Positions 1-8,377 of a stretch of 36,881 nt of DNA are shown piece by piece. The stretch covers positions 1 through 36,881 of the forward strand of contig CALKNZ010000069.1 in NCBI GenBank assembly GCA_938091995.1. The letters run 5' to 3'. Each line of letters opens with the position of its first letter. The stretch's first letter is position 1. A model generated the notes under the pieces. It did no database searches. It was not told where the DNA came from and saw only the letters and a list, made by a program, of their open reading frames with translations. Position numbers and translations under genes: made by a program. The stretch is from an uncultured Luminiphilus sp. (GTDB taxonomy: Bacteria; Pseudomonadota; Gammaproteobacteria; Pseudomonadales; Halieaceae).

Positions 1-442
1 CGCCACCGCCGGGTAACAGGCCCAGAGTGACTTCGGGAAAACCTAGCTGCACAGATTTATCATCCCATGCCACACGATAATTACAGGCAAGCGCCAGCTC
101 CAGACCGCCGCCCAATGCCGCACCATTTATTGCGGCGGCAATGGGAACTGGAAGCTTCTCAATTCGACGCATAACGGCCTTAGTCGCCTCAACGCCATGG
201 AAAAACTCTTCGGCCGAGTCTTCGGTCACCTGGCAGAGCATGTTGAGATCGCCACCGGCAAAGAAGGTCTTTTTAGCGGAGGTCAGTACCACACCCGTCA
301 GCCCCGTTTCTGCCTCGAGCTTGTCAGCTGTTTCGCTAAGCAGGGGAAGAAACGCGTCGCTCATGGAATTGACGGGGCCATCCATATCCATAGTAATAGT
401 GACGATACCGGCGGCATCTTTTTCGTAATTAAATCCAGTCAT
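1..442 (-). CDS. FadJ-like 3-hydroxyacyl-CoA dehydrogenase / enoyl-CoA hydratase, N-terminal part (cut by window edge)
   Basis: The first 147 codons are visible and the frame stays open to base 1, so the gene is partial at its 3' end. The translation begins MTGFNYEKDAAGIVTITMD and shows a crotonase fold. An oxyanion-hole segment (TFFAGGDLN) is followed by the helix AALGGGLELALACNYR and then GFPEVTLGLLPGGGG, with the two glutamates expected of enoyl-CoA hydratases. This pattern is typical of the N-terminal half of the roughly 700-residue multifunctional beta-oxidation enzymes, although a stand-alone hydratase cannot be excluded. An AAGGA-like ribosome site precedes the ATG. The thiolase gene ends 24 bases upstream on the same strand, so the two form a thiolase-FadJ operon for fatty-acid degradation in the cytoplasm. 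Confidence 0.88.
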   Translation of the reverse strand, partial: MTGFNYEKDAAGIVTITMDMDGPVNSMSDAFLPLLSETADKLEAETGLTGVVLTSAKKTFFAGGDLNMLCQVTEDSAEEFFHGVEATKAVMRRIEKLPVPIAAAINGAALGGGLELALACNYRVAWDDKSVQLGFPEVTLGLLPGGG

Positions 443-466
443 GATAGTGATGTCCTTATCTTTGGC

Positions 467-1675
467 TTAAACGCGCTCGATGATGGTTGAAATGCCCATG
501 CCGCCACCGACACACAACGACAACATGGCGCGCTTGGCATCTCGGCGCTCGAGCTCATCGAGCATGGTGCTTACAAGGCAGCCCCCTGTGGCGCCCAACG
601 GGTGCCCCATAGCAATGGAGCCGCCATTCACGTTCGTCACCTCAGGGTCTAAATCCAGATCTTGCATGTACCGCAGTACCACAGAGGCGAAAGCTTCGTT
701 AATTTCCCAAAGATCGATGTCTGCTTTTGTCATTCCCGCCTTTTTCAGGCATTTCATTGCGGCTGGGCCAGGTCCGGTCAACATAATGATGGGGTCGGTG
801 GCGAGCACTGCTGTCGCAACAATTCGTCCCCGGGGCTTGAGCCCCAGATCTTTCGCCGCACGCTCACTACCGATCAGTACGGCTGAGGAGCCATCGACAA
901 TACCTGACGAGTTACCTGGGGTATGAACGTGGTTAATTCGATCCAGCTCTGAGTACTTATTCATAATAATGTCGTCAAAACCTAAGCCTCCGTGCATTTC
1001 GAAGGAGGCTTTGAGTTTGGCCAGACCTTCCATGGTTGTCTGGGGCTTGATGAAATCGTCGCGCTCTAAAATAGTAATGCCGCATTCGTCTTTCACGGGA
1101 ATCACAGACCCATCGAACCAGCCACTGTCCCGGGCGTGGGTTGCACGCTGCTGGGACTGTAGGGCATAAGCATCCACGTCCTCACGGGACCACCCTGCCA
1201 GGGTCGCAATCGTGTCGGCACCAATACCTTGAGGCACAAAACCGGTCTTCATAGAAAAACCCGGATCTGAGCCCATAGCGCCGCCGTTGGAGCCCATAGG
1301 CACCCGAGACATACACTCAATGCCGCCAGCAACCACTAGGTCTTCCCAGCCCGAGGCGACTTTTTGCGCCGCAATATTTACCGCTTCCAAACCTGACGCA
1401 CAAAAACGATCCAGCTGTACACCTGCTACCGATTCATCCCAGTCCGCGTTTTGCACAATCATTTTGGCAATATCGGAGCCCTGCTCACCGATAGGCGTCA
1501 CACAACCCATGACCACATCATCAACATAAGCGGTATCGAGGTCTTGTCGAGCCTGCAGCGCACGCAATAAACCACCACCGAGATCAACTGGCTTTACCTC
1601 GTGCAACGTACCGTCTTTCTTACCCTTACTACGTGGGGTGCGAACAGCGTCGTAAATGTATGCAGTCGTCGTCAT
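467..1675 (-). CDS. Acetyl-CoA C-acyltransferase (thiolase)
   Basis: This 402-residue protein has full thiolase length. It cleaves 3-ketoacyl-CoA to acetyl-CoA and a shortened acyl-CoA, or runs the reverse condensation. Visible motifs are the nucleophilic cysteine in [11 protein letters not shown] (near residue 92), NEAFA near residue 325, the catalytic histidine in [15 protein letters not shown], and the second active-site cysteine in LCVGGGMG close to the C terminus. The ATG is preceded by GGAGA at good spacing. It lies directly upstream of the FadJ-like gene, so its likely job is the last step of beta-oxidation. FadA and biosynthetic AtoB/PhaA types cannot be separated reliably by eye, so no symbol is given. 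Confidence 0.93.
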   Translation of the reverse strand: MTTTAYIYDAVRTPRSKGKKDGTLHEVKPVDLGGGLLRALQARQDLDTAYVDDVVMGCVTPIGEQGSDIAKMIVQNADWDESVAGVQLDRFCASGLEAVNIAAQKVASGWEDLVVAGGIECMSRVPMGSNGGAMGSDPGFSMKTGFVPQGIGADTIATLAGWSREDVDAYALQSQQRATHARDSGWFDGSVIPVKDECGITILERDDFIKPQTTMEGLAKLKASFEMHGGLGFDDIIMNKYSELDRINHVHTPGNSSGIVDGSSAVLIGSERAAKDLGLKPRGRIVATAVLATDPIIMLTGPGPAAMKCLKKAGMTKADIDLWEINEAFASVVLRYMQDLDLDPEVTNVNGGSIAMGHPLGATGGCLVSTMLDELERRDAKRAMLSLCVGGGMGISTIIERV

Positions 1676-1917
1676 AATTTCTCCATAGAACGATGGGCAT
1701 TAGATTGGCTGTGCGGAAGGGACGGATTATCAACCGCTTCCCGCAAATAATTCCGGGGGGTAGAAAAACATACCCCAAGTTCAAATTCAAGTTAATTGCC
1801 CCAAGCGCAATATCGCCGAAGAGGCGCTTTACGGCGGGTAAAAACCCATCGGAAAGCGCTCATTATCAGACTGCAAACCCCATGCTAGGCTTAGGACTTT
1901 GCCGAGAGCTCAAAAAA

Positions 1918-2820
1918 ATGATCAAAAAGCTCACATTCACCCTGTCGTTACTGCTGATATGGGTTCAGCCCGTAATCGCAGAGCGAGTTTGCTTACCCGA
2001 CGGCGTTGAATTACCGGCCTCCTGGTACCTAAATTTTGAACCCCATCGTGTCATTGGCAATCTTTATGCCGTAGGCGGTGCCGACTTATCGGTTTACTTA
2101 CTCACGACTAAAGACGGCCATATTCTTATCAATACAGGGATGGAAAACTCATCGACCTTTATTAGAAGGAACATTGAGACGCTGGGTTTTAATATTAGCG
2201 ACGTCAAGATTTTGCTGGTTCAACAGGCCCATTTTGACCATACATTAGCCCTCGCAGAGCTGAAAAAATTAACCGGAGCTGAATTATGGGCTACGGCGGC
2301 TGATGCACCCATTTTAGAAGACGGCGGTAAAAGCGATCCGCACTTCGGTGAATGCAGTGACTTTCGCTTTCCGCCTGTTGAAGTAGACAGGATCATTACC
2401 GATCAAGAAGTTATTCGGCTGGGCAATCTGCGACTGAAAACACACTTGCATCCAGGTCATACCCAAGGCAGCTCTAGCTACACGTTTACGCACCGTGAAA
2501 ACAATATTTCCTACAACGTGATCGTTGCCAACATGGGATCAATTAACCAGGGCAAAAAACTTTTGTATGCCCCCACCTACGCCGCGGTAGCAGAGGACTT
2601 CGACCGAACCTACAGGGCCCAGCTCGCGTTACCCATTGATATCTGGGTAGCCGCCCATGCCAGCCAGTATGGGCGCGACAAAAAATATGAGCCTGGCCAA
2701 GTCTATAAGCCAAGTACCTTTGTCGACCCCCAAGGCTACACCGATGCTGTACTGGCGTTGCAAGCGACGTTTGTCCGGCAGCTATTGGAAGAGGCACGAG
2801 CCCCACACGCCAGGCCCTGA
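1918..2820 (+). CDS. Subclass B3-like metallo-beta-lactamase-fold hydrolase, GOB-type Gln variant, secreted
   Basis: The 300-residue protein has an N-terminal signal peptide (MIKKLTFTLSLLLIWVQPVIA). The open frame extends upstream to 1693, but that part does not look like protein, and the ATG at 1918 gives a normal B3 length. The fold signature is VQQAHFDH at residues 102-108, with HPGH at 178-181 and AAH at 245-247. In B3 enzymes the first metal ligand is normally His116; here it is Gln (Q103), while His118, Asp120 and His121 are kept. The usual Ser221 position appears to be Met206 (VANMGS). Gln116 plus Met221 is the combination known in GOB enzymes. It probably acts in the periplasm as a zinc hydrolase. 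Beta-lactamase activity is plausible but not shown by sequence alone. Confidence 0.85.
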   Translation: MIKKLTFTLSLLLIWVQPVIAERVCLPDGVELPASWYLNFEPHRVIGNLYAVGGADLSVYLLTTKDGHILINTGMENSSTFIRRNIETLGFNISDVKILLVQQAHFDHTLALAELKKLTGAELWATAADAPILEDGGKSDPHFGECSDFRFPPVEVDRIITDQEVIRLGNLRLKTHLHPGHTQGSSSYTFTHRENNISYNVIVANMGSINQGKKLLYAPTYAAVAEDFDRTYRAQLALPIDIWVAAHASQYGRDKKYEPGQVYKPSTFVDPQGYTDAVLALQATFVRQLLEEARAPHARP

Positions 2821-3081
2821 TAGGGGCTCTGAGCAACGCTTTAAGTACAACCCCTTAACAGTAAAACCCAAAAATCAGCGACTCTTAAAAACTAAGACCA
2901 AACGCAAAAAACCAGGCAACACCAGCAGCAAACAGCCTCTGTAGAGATTGTCAGCTAAATTTTCTTGCGTTTAATACAAGCCCCTAGCACTATTTATGAC
3001 GAGGTCAGAACCGCTGCGTCCCCTATAGTCGGCGGAAGATGATTTTCACCGATAGAACCCAACCCATCAGAGGTAAAAAAT

Positions 3082-3849
3082 ATGCGCTATCTATCCACTC
3101 TACTCGCTGCACTTTTCACCAGCACTTTAGCCTTCGCACAAGAAGCTGAAATGCGTTCAGAATTTGTTTACTGCTCGCTCAACCCTGAAAAAACCATGGC
3201 CGACGTGATCGCGCAAAGTCAACGTTACGGCGAATTCTCTAAAGCCAAAGGCACTAAATACGCACAGGCCGTTATGACCCCCATGCACAGTGGCGATACC
3301 AACGGCTACGATTACATTCTTTGGGGCACCTGGCCCGATGGCGAAGCCATGTACAACGAGTGGGGTTCTTATGCCAATGAGTATGCCGATTGGCTAGCAG
3401 AAAGCTCAGATGAAGCTCCAGCTGGGCCGGCATCTAAGTGCACACGATCTGTCGCTACAATTGATAGCCTCGTCAGCCGAGTGTCGATTCCAGCTGAAGA
3501 GCGTGATGACAAGCGCCCCGTACAGTTCACGCGCTGCTCCCTCAAAGACGGCGTGTCGATTGATCAGGTCTATGCGCAAGCATCCGCGAATAAAGAGATC
3601 ATGGAAGAAGGCGGTTTTAAGGGCTGGGCCATTAGCTATCTTTTCCCCTACATGGGCTTTGATGGTAAGCAAGACTTCGACTTCATGCAGGTCAACTATT
3701 GGTACTCCTTCGATTCAAGAGCTCATATGGCCGTCAACTGGCTCGACTTTGCTGAGAAAAACCCTTCAATTGAGGGTGATATGAGTCTTTTAGTGAGTTG
3801 TGAAGGTTCGAACTCTTTTGTTTATGAGTCGACGTTTAACAACCTTTAA
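3082..3849 (+). CDS. Secreted protein of unknown function with two tandem related halves
   Basis: I do not recognise a named family. The 255-residue product starts with a clear signal peptide ending in AFAQ at about residue 20, so the mature protein is exported. The ATG is preceded by AGAGG. After cleavage there are two similar segments, one starting EFVYCSLNPEK (about residues 27-130) and one starting QFTRCSLKDGV (about 148-250). Each begins with a CSL motif, continues with an amphipathic helix and a tryptophan- or tyrosine-rich strand region, and ends near another cysteine (SKC and VSC). This suggests an internal duplication with one possible disulfide per half. A dimeric alpha/beta-barrel-like fold is only a guess. 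The gene stands alone and ends at a strong terminator. Confidence 0.8.
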   Translation: MRYLSTLLAALFTSTLAFAQEAEMRSEFVYCSLNPEKTMADVIAQSQRYGEFSKAKGTKYAQAVMTPMHSGDTNGYDYILWGTWPDGEAMYNEWGSYANEYADWLAESSDEAPAGPASKCTRSVATIDSLVSRVSIPAEERDDKRPVQFTRCSLKDGVSIDQVYAQASANKEIMEEGGFKGWAISYLFPYMGFDGKQDFDFMQVNYWYSFDSRAHMAVNWLDFAEKNPSIEGDMSLLVSCEGSNSFVYESTFNNL

Positions 3850-3856
3850 ACAAAAC

Positions 3857-3895
3857 GCGGGATGCTCAACGTCAGTGAGCATCCCGCAAATTTTC
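3857..3895. terminator. Rho-independent terminator, probably bidirectional
   Basis: A perfect 12-bp stem has arms GCGGGATGCTCA and TGAGCATCCCGC around a 7-base loop. It is followed on the plus strand by AAATTTTC and flanked by A-rich sequence on the other side. It sits between the convergent secreted-protein gene, which ends at 3849, and the LysR gene, which ends at 3910, so it can serve both. Confidence 0.85.
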
Positions 3896-3909
3896 TGCCC
3901 CCTTCTCCA

Positions 3910-4833
3910 CTAGCCTAGGGGTATCACGGTGTCGCTGAGATCCCGCGTAATGACCTCTCGAATCTGAGACTGCAGCTCCTGATAAAAATGGCGCGAAGGA
4001 GCATGGCGTCGATAGAGAAAAGCATGCTCACGAAATAACTTTCCACCCTGCAATGGCTGCACGCGTAATTCCTCCGGTCGGTGAATTTCACTGCGCACAT
4101 ACAGCGCGGGCAAGAAGGCAAGGCCCATGCCCATCACCACCATTTGTCTCAGGGTGTCGAGGCTAGTGCCTTCGTAATCACTGTTTAAACGGGCACCGGT
4201 TCGCTCACAGATTCGCTCGACTTCGCGCCGGAGTGTATGACGCTCATCGACCGCAAGAATTTCCAGGCCACTGAGGTCACTCTCTGCCACGTTAGTATGG
4301 GGGGCCACCTCCATATCAACGGGGCTCGCCAAGAAAAGCGGCTCGCGAAATAGTGGTTCGCGAACGATGGAATCGGGAACCGAAGCGATGGGGCCGATGA
4401 CAATATCAAACTGGCCTTCCTCTAAGCCCTTGAGCAACATATCCGGAACTTCTTCGCGAACGTGAAGACGAAGCCGTTGAAATCGCTGATGCAATGTCGG
4501 TAATAAGCTCGGCAACAGGTAAGGCCCCAATGTTTGCGGCACCCCAAGACGATAGGTGGAGTGACTGTGGCTACTGATGAGGTGCGCGCTTTCAACAATA
4601 TTGCGCCACTGCGATAACAGTGCGAGTGCCTCCGGCAATAGCTCCCGACCCGCAGGCGTGAGTAATGTCGCATTGCGGGTGCGCTCAAAAAGGACTACGC
4701 CCAAGATTTCTTCGAGTGCGCGAAGCTGCACTGTTAGCGTGGGCTGAGTGACTCCTAGTCGCTGTGCGGCTTTACGCAATGAGCCGGCATCGGCCACTGC
4801 GGAAAAGTATTCCAACTGCCTCAAAGATGCCAT
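3910..4833 (-). CDS. LysR-family transcriptional regulator, OxyR-like but lacking the peroxidatic cysteine
   Basis: The 307-residue protein has a winged helix-turn-helix at residues 1-60 (RQLEYFSAVADAGSLRKAAQ, then VTQPTLTVQLRALEE) and a C-terminal effector domain. The effector domain resembles OxyR: the stretch DERHTLRREVERICERTGA aligns with the OxyR redox loop, and EGTSLDTLRQMVVMGMGLAFLPAL matches its distal part. The residue at the position of OxyR Cys199 is Thr200, while the Cys208 equivalent is present (Cys209), so the peroxide-sensing disulfide cannot form in the usual way. The gene diverges from the SulP gene at 5117, and an OxyR-type half-site lies between them. That context suggests it controls SulP and perhaps itself. 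The inducer is unknown. Confidence 0.9.
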   Translation of the reverse strand: MASLRQLEYFSAVADAGSLRKAAQRLGVTQPTLTVQLRALEEILGVVLFERTRNATLLTPAGRELLPEALALLSQWRNIVESAHLISSHSHSTYRLGVPQTLGPYLLPSLLPTLHQRFQRLRLHVREEVPDMLLKGLEEGQFDIVIGPIASVPDSIVREPLFREPLFLASPVDMEVAPHTNVAESDLSGLEILAVDERHTLRREVERICERTGARLNSDYEGTSLDTLRQMVVMGMGLAFLPALYVRSEIHRPEELRVQPLQGGKLFREHAFLYRRHAPSRHFYQELQSQIREVITRDLSDTVIPLG

Positions 4834-5028
4834 TTATTCGTTACTCCGTTCTCTCCGATAAGAGGCACTGACCATACAGCCGGGTCTAACACCCAGCTCT
4901 TACACACCCACTACCATTGGAACAAAACCACACTGGCCGCCAGAGAACAGGTTTTACAGAAAACTGATTGCAGGGGCACTTTGGCTCAAGCACCTGTATC
5001 TCACTGGCACCCAGCATAAAACAAACAT

Positions 5029-5043
5029 ATAGAAAAAAACTAT
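5029..5043. promoter_or_regulatory. Candidate LysR/OxyR-type operator half-site
   Basis: ATAGAAAAAAACTAT fits the OxyR half-site form ATAG-N7-CTAT and the general LysR T-N11-A rule. It lies 73 bases upstream of the SulP start and about 195 bases upstream of the divergent regulator. A second half-site at the correct spacing is not convincing. Confidence 0.4.
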
Positions 5044-5116
5044 CGCTAAATACTAAAACCTTTGATATACCATTGCACGTACATTACCCGCCTTTACTCA
5101 AACATGGAACTCATAC

Positions 5117-6745
5117 ATGCGCGCTGCGTACACTTTTGACCTCAAGCATCTCCGTGGAGATATTTACGGTGGCCTCACTGCAGGTGTCGTCGCCATCCCA
5201 CTAGCCCTAGCCTTTGGTGTGGCATCAGGGCTTGGCCCCATGGCAGGTATGTATGGGGCCATTATTGTCGGATTCTTTGCAGCTTGGCTGGGCGGCACCC
5301 CCACTAACGTATCAGGCCCAACGGGTCCTATGGTCGTGGTGCTCGCGGGCTTATTTGCCAGCCTTTCAGGAGACGTTGGACTCATTCTAACCGCAGTGGT
5401 CCTGGCGGGGGTTTTTCAGATCATCTTTGGCTTCATCAAACTGGGCGATTTTATTGCGCTCGTACCCTACCCCGTAGTGTCTGGTTTTATGAGCGGTATC
5501 GGTGTCATCATTATCATTTTGCAGCTGGACGCCACCGTCGGTCACATGGCGCCCGCGGGCACTATATCTGCGCTGAAATACCTCCCCACAGCGCTGAACG
5601 ATATCAATATGACAGCTTTGATCGTAGCCGCCATAACACTCGTTGTCGTCTATGCTTGGCCTACTGCCTGGGGTAAATACTTACCCTCCGCTCTGGCCGC
5701 TCTTTCGGCTGGCACCCTGGCCTCCCTATTTTTAGGTGAGCTACCCGTGCTGGGCGAGATTCCCAGTGGACTGCCCAGTTTCCATATGCCTATTTTTGAT
5801 CAAGATGCCATGATGCTGGTCATTGAAGCCGCCTTCATTCTCGCCGTTTTAGGTGCCATTGACAGCCTGCTGACCTCCTTGGTTGCTGACAACATGACAA
5901 GAACCCGCCATGACTCTAATCAAGAGCTGATCGGCCAAGGCATTGGCAACACTATCGCCGGCTTGTTTGGTGGCATCGCAGGTGCTGGTGCGACAATGCG
6001 AACGGTGGTGAACATCCGCTCCGGCGGTCACACCAAGATATCCGGCATGATCCACTCCGTGGTGCTCGCCGCGGTGGTCTTGGGCTTAGGACCTATTGCA
6101 GCCTATATTCCCCACGCCGCACTCGCAGGCGTGCTCATTAAAGTAGGGCTCGACATCATAGATTTCAGCTACTTGCGCAATGCCCATCGGGGTCCGCGTT
6201 GGGACTTAGCCCTCATGGCTCTAGTGCTGGGCTTAACTGTACTGGTCGATCTAATTACTGCCGTAGGAGCAGGGGTTGTATTGGCAGCACTGGCATACGT
6301 TAGACAGGTAGCTAAATCGCAACTTGAGGACCTAATGTCTCGACCCCTGACGCCGACTAGCCAAGAGGAAAAAGACTTAATCGAAGCGCTAATCGATAGG
6401 GTGACTGTTTTTGAATTTAGCGGCCCACTCAGTTTCGGAGCGGCTGCTGATGTTGGACATCATGTGCGAGAGCGGTACCGTGACGGTATGCACGCTATCG
6501 TTCTAGATTTTGGCAGAGTGCCATTTATTGATGTGTCTGCGATACGTGCGGTTGAGACCATTGCCTGTGACGCCGAGCGTGCGGGGAAGAAAGTCTATAT
6601 CACGGGAATGAGTGACGAGATCGCAGCGACTATGGCTGGACTCGGTGCAGACTGCTGTCTCGATCTTAATTCGGCACGTTACACCGATCGGTTGGAATTA
6701 CTGCGCACCTTACGAGACGAATATGCTGGCAAGCTCAACAGCTAG
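5117..6745 (+). CDS. SulP (SLC26) family anion transporter with STAS domain, probable bicarbonate or sulfate uptake
   Basis: The 542-residue inner-membrane protein has the SulP layout. An N-terminal segment (DIYGGLTAGVVAIPLALAFG) opens a chain of about 12 to 14 hydrophobic helices up to about residue 400. A cytoplasmic STAS domain follows at about 430-542, with FSGPLSFGAA and VPFIDVSAIRAVE. The core motif SGPTGPMVVV is present near residue 67. Substrates in this family include sulfate, bicarbonate and dicarboxylates, and sequence alone does not settle which. The next gene, 103 bases downstream on the same strand, is an iota-carbonic-anhydrase-like protein, so bicarbonate is the favoured substrate (inference). 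The start is supported by GGA eight bases before the ATG. An OxyR/LysR-like regulator is divergent upstream. Confidence 0.92.
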   Translation: MRAAYTFDLKHLRGDIYGGLTAGVVAIPLALAFGVASGLGPMAGMYGAIIVGFFAAWLGGTPTNVSGPTGPMVVVLAGLFASLSGDVGLILTAVVLAGVFQIIFGFIKLGDFIALVPYPVVSGFMSGIGVIIIILQLDATVGHMAPAGTISALKYLPTALNDINMTALIVAAITLVVVYAWPTAWGKYLPSALAALSAGTLASLFLGELPVLGEIPSGLPSFHMPIFDQDAMMLVIEAAFILAVLGAIDSLLTSLVADNMTRTRHDSNQELIGQGIGNTIAGLFGGIAGAGATMRTVVNIRSGGHTKISGMIHSVVLAAVVLGLGPIAAYIPHAALAGVLIKVGLDIIDFSYLRNAHRGPRWDLALMALVLGLTVLVDLITAVGAGVVLAALAYVRQVAKSQLEDLMSRPLTPTSQEEKDLIEALIDRVTVFEFSGPLSFGAAADVGHHVRERYRDGMHAIVLDFGRVPFIDVSAIRAVETIACDAERAGKKVYITGMSDEIAATMAGLGADCCLDLNSARYTDRLELLRTLRDEYAGKLNS

Positions 6746-6803
6746 TAGTGCAAGAAAAAAGCCATCACAACCGAAATAGACGTATCGTCGAAATAACCAC
6801 AGA

Positions 6804-6822
6804 GGGGTTGCAACACAACCCC
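6804..6822 (+). other. Intercistronic hairpin between SulP and the iota-CA-like gene
   Basis: Perfect 7-bp arms GGGGTTG and CAACCCC flank a CAACA loop, 26 bases before the next start codon. There is no T-run after it, so it is not a classical terminator. It may stabilise or process the mRNA between the two cistrons. Confidence 0.4.
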
Positions 6823-6848
6823 AAAACCGAAACCAGGAGAGTAAAGAA

Positions 6849-7220
6849 ATGACCAAGGAAGACATCGTGCAGCTATTTGCCAATTGGAACGCGGCGCTTC
6901 AAACCGGCGATCCGGATCAAGTGACGGCACTGTACGCAAAAGATGCCATTCTGCTACCTACTGTTTCCAATCAGGTACGGCATAACCACCCTGAAATCAG
7001 AGATTACTTTGTCAATTTTTTAAGCAAGCAACCCCAAGGCGTCATAGACGAAGCCAACACACGACACTTGGCATCGGATCTGGTGAGTAATGCCGGGGTC
7101 TATACTTTTACCTTTGGTGATGGCAACACCGTCACGGCGAGGTTTAGTTATCTTTATCAGCTAATCGAAGGTGACTGGAAAATACTGGAGCACCATAGTT
7201 CAGCTATGCCCGAGGGCTGA
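6849..7220 (+). CDS. Iota-class carbonic anhydrase-like protein (SgcJ/EcaC, CaMKII-association-domain fold)
   Basis: This 123-residue protein is a single NTF2/SnoaL-like domain. The features are an N-terminal helix (FANWNAALQTGDPDQVTALY), the strand DAILLPTVSNQVR, a middle helix with IRDYFVNFL, GVYTFTFGDG, and the C-terminal motif EHHSSAMPEG with His115-His116-Ser117-Ser118. Bacterial iota-carbonic anhydrases are commonly annotated as SgcJ/EcaC family proteins and carry the same fold and an HHSS-type tail, so I assign CO2/bicarbonate interconversion. No signal peptide is visible, so it should be cytoplasmic. AGGAG lies upstream of the ATG. It follows the SulP gene on the same strand, which fits conversion of imported bicarbonate. 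A different small-molecule role for this fold is possible but less likely. Confidence 0.8.
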   Translation: MTKEDIVQLFANWNAALQTGDPDQVTALYAKDAILLPTVSNQVRHNHPEIRDYFVNFLSKQPQGVIDEANTRHLASDLVSNAGVYTFTFGDGNTVTARFSYLYQLIEGDWKILEHHSSAMPEG

Positions 7221-7245
7221 ATAATCTAGGCAACTCTAAAGCCAT

Positions 7246-7276
7246 AAAAAAACCCCGCGCTAACGCGGGGTTTTTT
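7246..7276. terminator. Bidirectional rho-independent terminator
   Basis: A 7-bp GC stem (CCCCGCG and CGCGGGG) encloses the loop CTAA. It is flanked by seven A on the left and six T on the right, so it can terminate both the iota-CA-like gene from the left and purK from the right. Confidence 0.92.
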
Positions 7277-7294
7277 ATGAAATCCAATCAGGGT

Positions 7295-8377
7295 CTACTC
7301 GGGACCATGCAACTCATCAATAAGGTCTTTAGCCGCGTTTCGAATAACCGCGGTATCGGCTCCCAGCAAGGTAATATGCCCCACCTTGCGACCTTTTCTC
7401 AGGCCCTTGCCGTATGTCTGTATAAGACTACGCACACCGCCCTGAGGTAATAGTGCGGGGAATTTATCATCGAGTAGATTGACCATCGCCGCGGCACCCG
7501 AAAATTCCGGCTTTCGAACCGAGCCCCCCAAGGTACAAACAACATGCTGAGTAAACTGATCGGCACCCACCGCACCCATGGTCCAATGGCCCGTATTATG
7601 AACTCGGGGGGCTATCTCATTAACAATAAGCCGACCCTCGGTCACAAAAAACTCGATAGCTAAGACACCCACGTAATCCATTTCAGCCACCAAAGCATGC
7701 GCATGCTGAATCGCTTCCTCGGTCATGGAGTCGCTGACCATCGCTGGCACTAAACTACCAATTAGAATGCCGTCGCGCATGACGTTTTCAGTCATTGGAT
7801 AGGTAACAATCGATCCCAGACTATCTCTTGCGACAACAATCGCCAACTCACGTTCGATGGCAATCTCGGCTTCAGCAATAATCGGAAAACCGTCCTGGGG
7901 AATTTCTTCGGCATTTTCCACAGAGGATACTCGCCACTGCCCTCCCCCATCATAGCCGCCCAGAGTACGCTTACAGCGCAGAACACTTTGTGAAGCGGCA
8001 GTCATACCCGCGAGCAACGCCTGAGTGTTGGCCGCACAGAACCATGGAGACGTTGGAATTCCCAGAGAATCAAGCATCGCTTTTTGAGTGTCGCGTTCGC
8101 GCAGCACAACCAAAGCGTCATAGCCTGGAGCCAAACCCACGGTATCGCGAACGCGCTGTAAAATGACATCGTCAATGCTTTCTCGCTCGACGGTCACCAC
8201 GTCGCAAGCGCTTAAAAAACTTTCCAGATCTGACGCCTCAAAGATAGGGCCAAGTCCCTGGACAACGGGTATTTCATCGAGACACAAGAAAGTGACAGAC
8301 ATCCCCTGCCGATTAGCCGCCTCTCCCAGCATCTGACTAAGCTGACCACAACCAATAATACCCAGACGCTTCTTCAA
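7295..8377 (-). CDS. purK: N5-carboxyaminoimidazole ribonucleotide synthase
   Basis: The 360-residue ATP-grasp enzyme converts AIR, ATP and bicarbonate to N5-CAIR in de novo purine synthesis. It opens with the nucleotide-fold motif [16 protein letters not shown]. The central ATP-grasp segment includes [17 protein letters not shown], and the metal- and phosphate-binding part reads [15 protein letters not shown] near residues 252-266. All of these are typical of PurK. The gene starts with TTG, which overlaps the purE stop codon in the four bases TTGA, so the two are translationally coupled. Length is normal (E. coli PurK is 355). The gene ends at the shared terminator near 7260. Confidence 0.97.
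   Translation of the reverse strand: MKKRLGIIGCGQLSQMLGEAANRQGMSVTFLCLDEIPVVQGLGPIFEASDLESFLSACDVVTVERESIDDVILQRVRDTVGLAPGYDALVVLRERDTQKAMLDSLGIPTSPWFCAANTQALLAGMTAASQSVLRCKRTLGGYDGGGQWRVSSVENAEEIPQDGFPIIAEAEIAIERELAIVVARDSLGSIVTYPMTENVMRDGILIGSLVPAMVSDSMTEEAIQHAHALVAEMDYVGVLAIEFFVTEGRLIVNEIAPRVHNTGHWTMGAVGADQFTQHVVCTLGGSVRKPEFSGAAAMVNLLDDKFPALLPQGGVRSLIQTYGKGLRKGRKVGHITLLGADTAVIRNAAKDLIDELHGPE

Noticed and set aside
1693-1917. Upstream extension of the B3 hydrolase frame (75 codons)
   Set aside because: The added residues are basic and low in protein character. They would bury the signal peptide inside the chain, and the ATG at 1918 gives family length.
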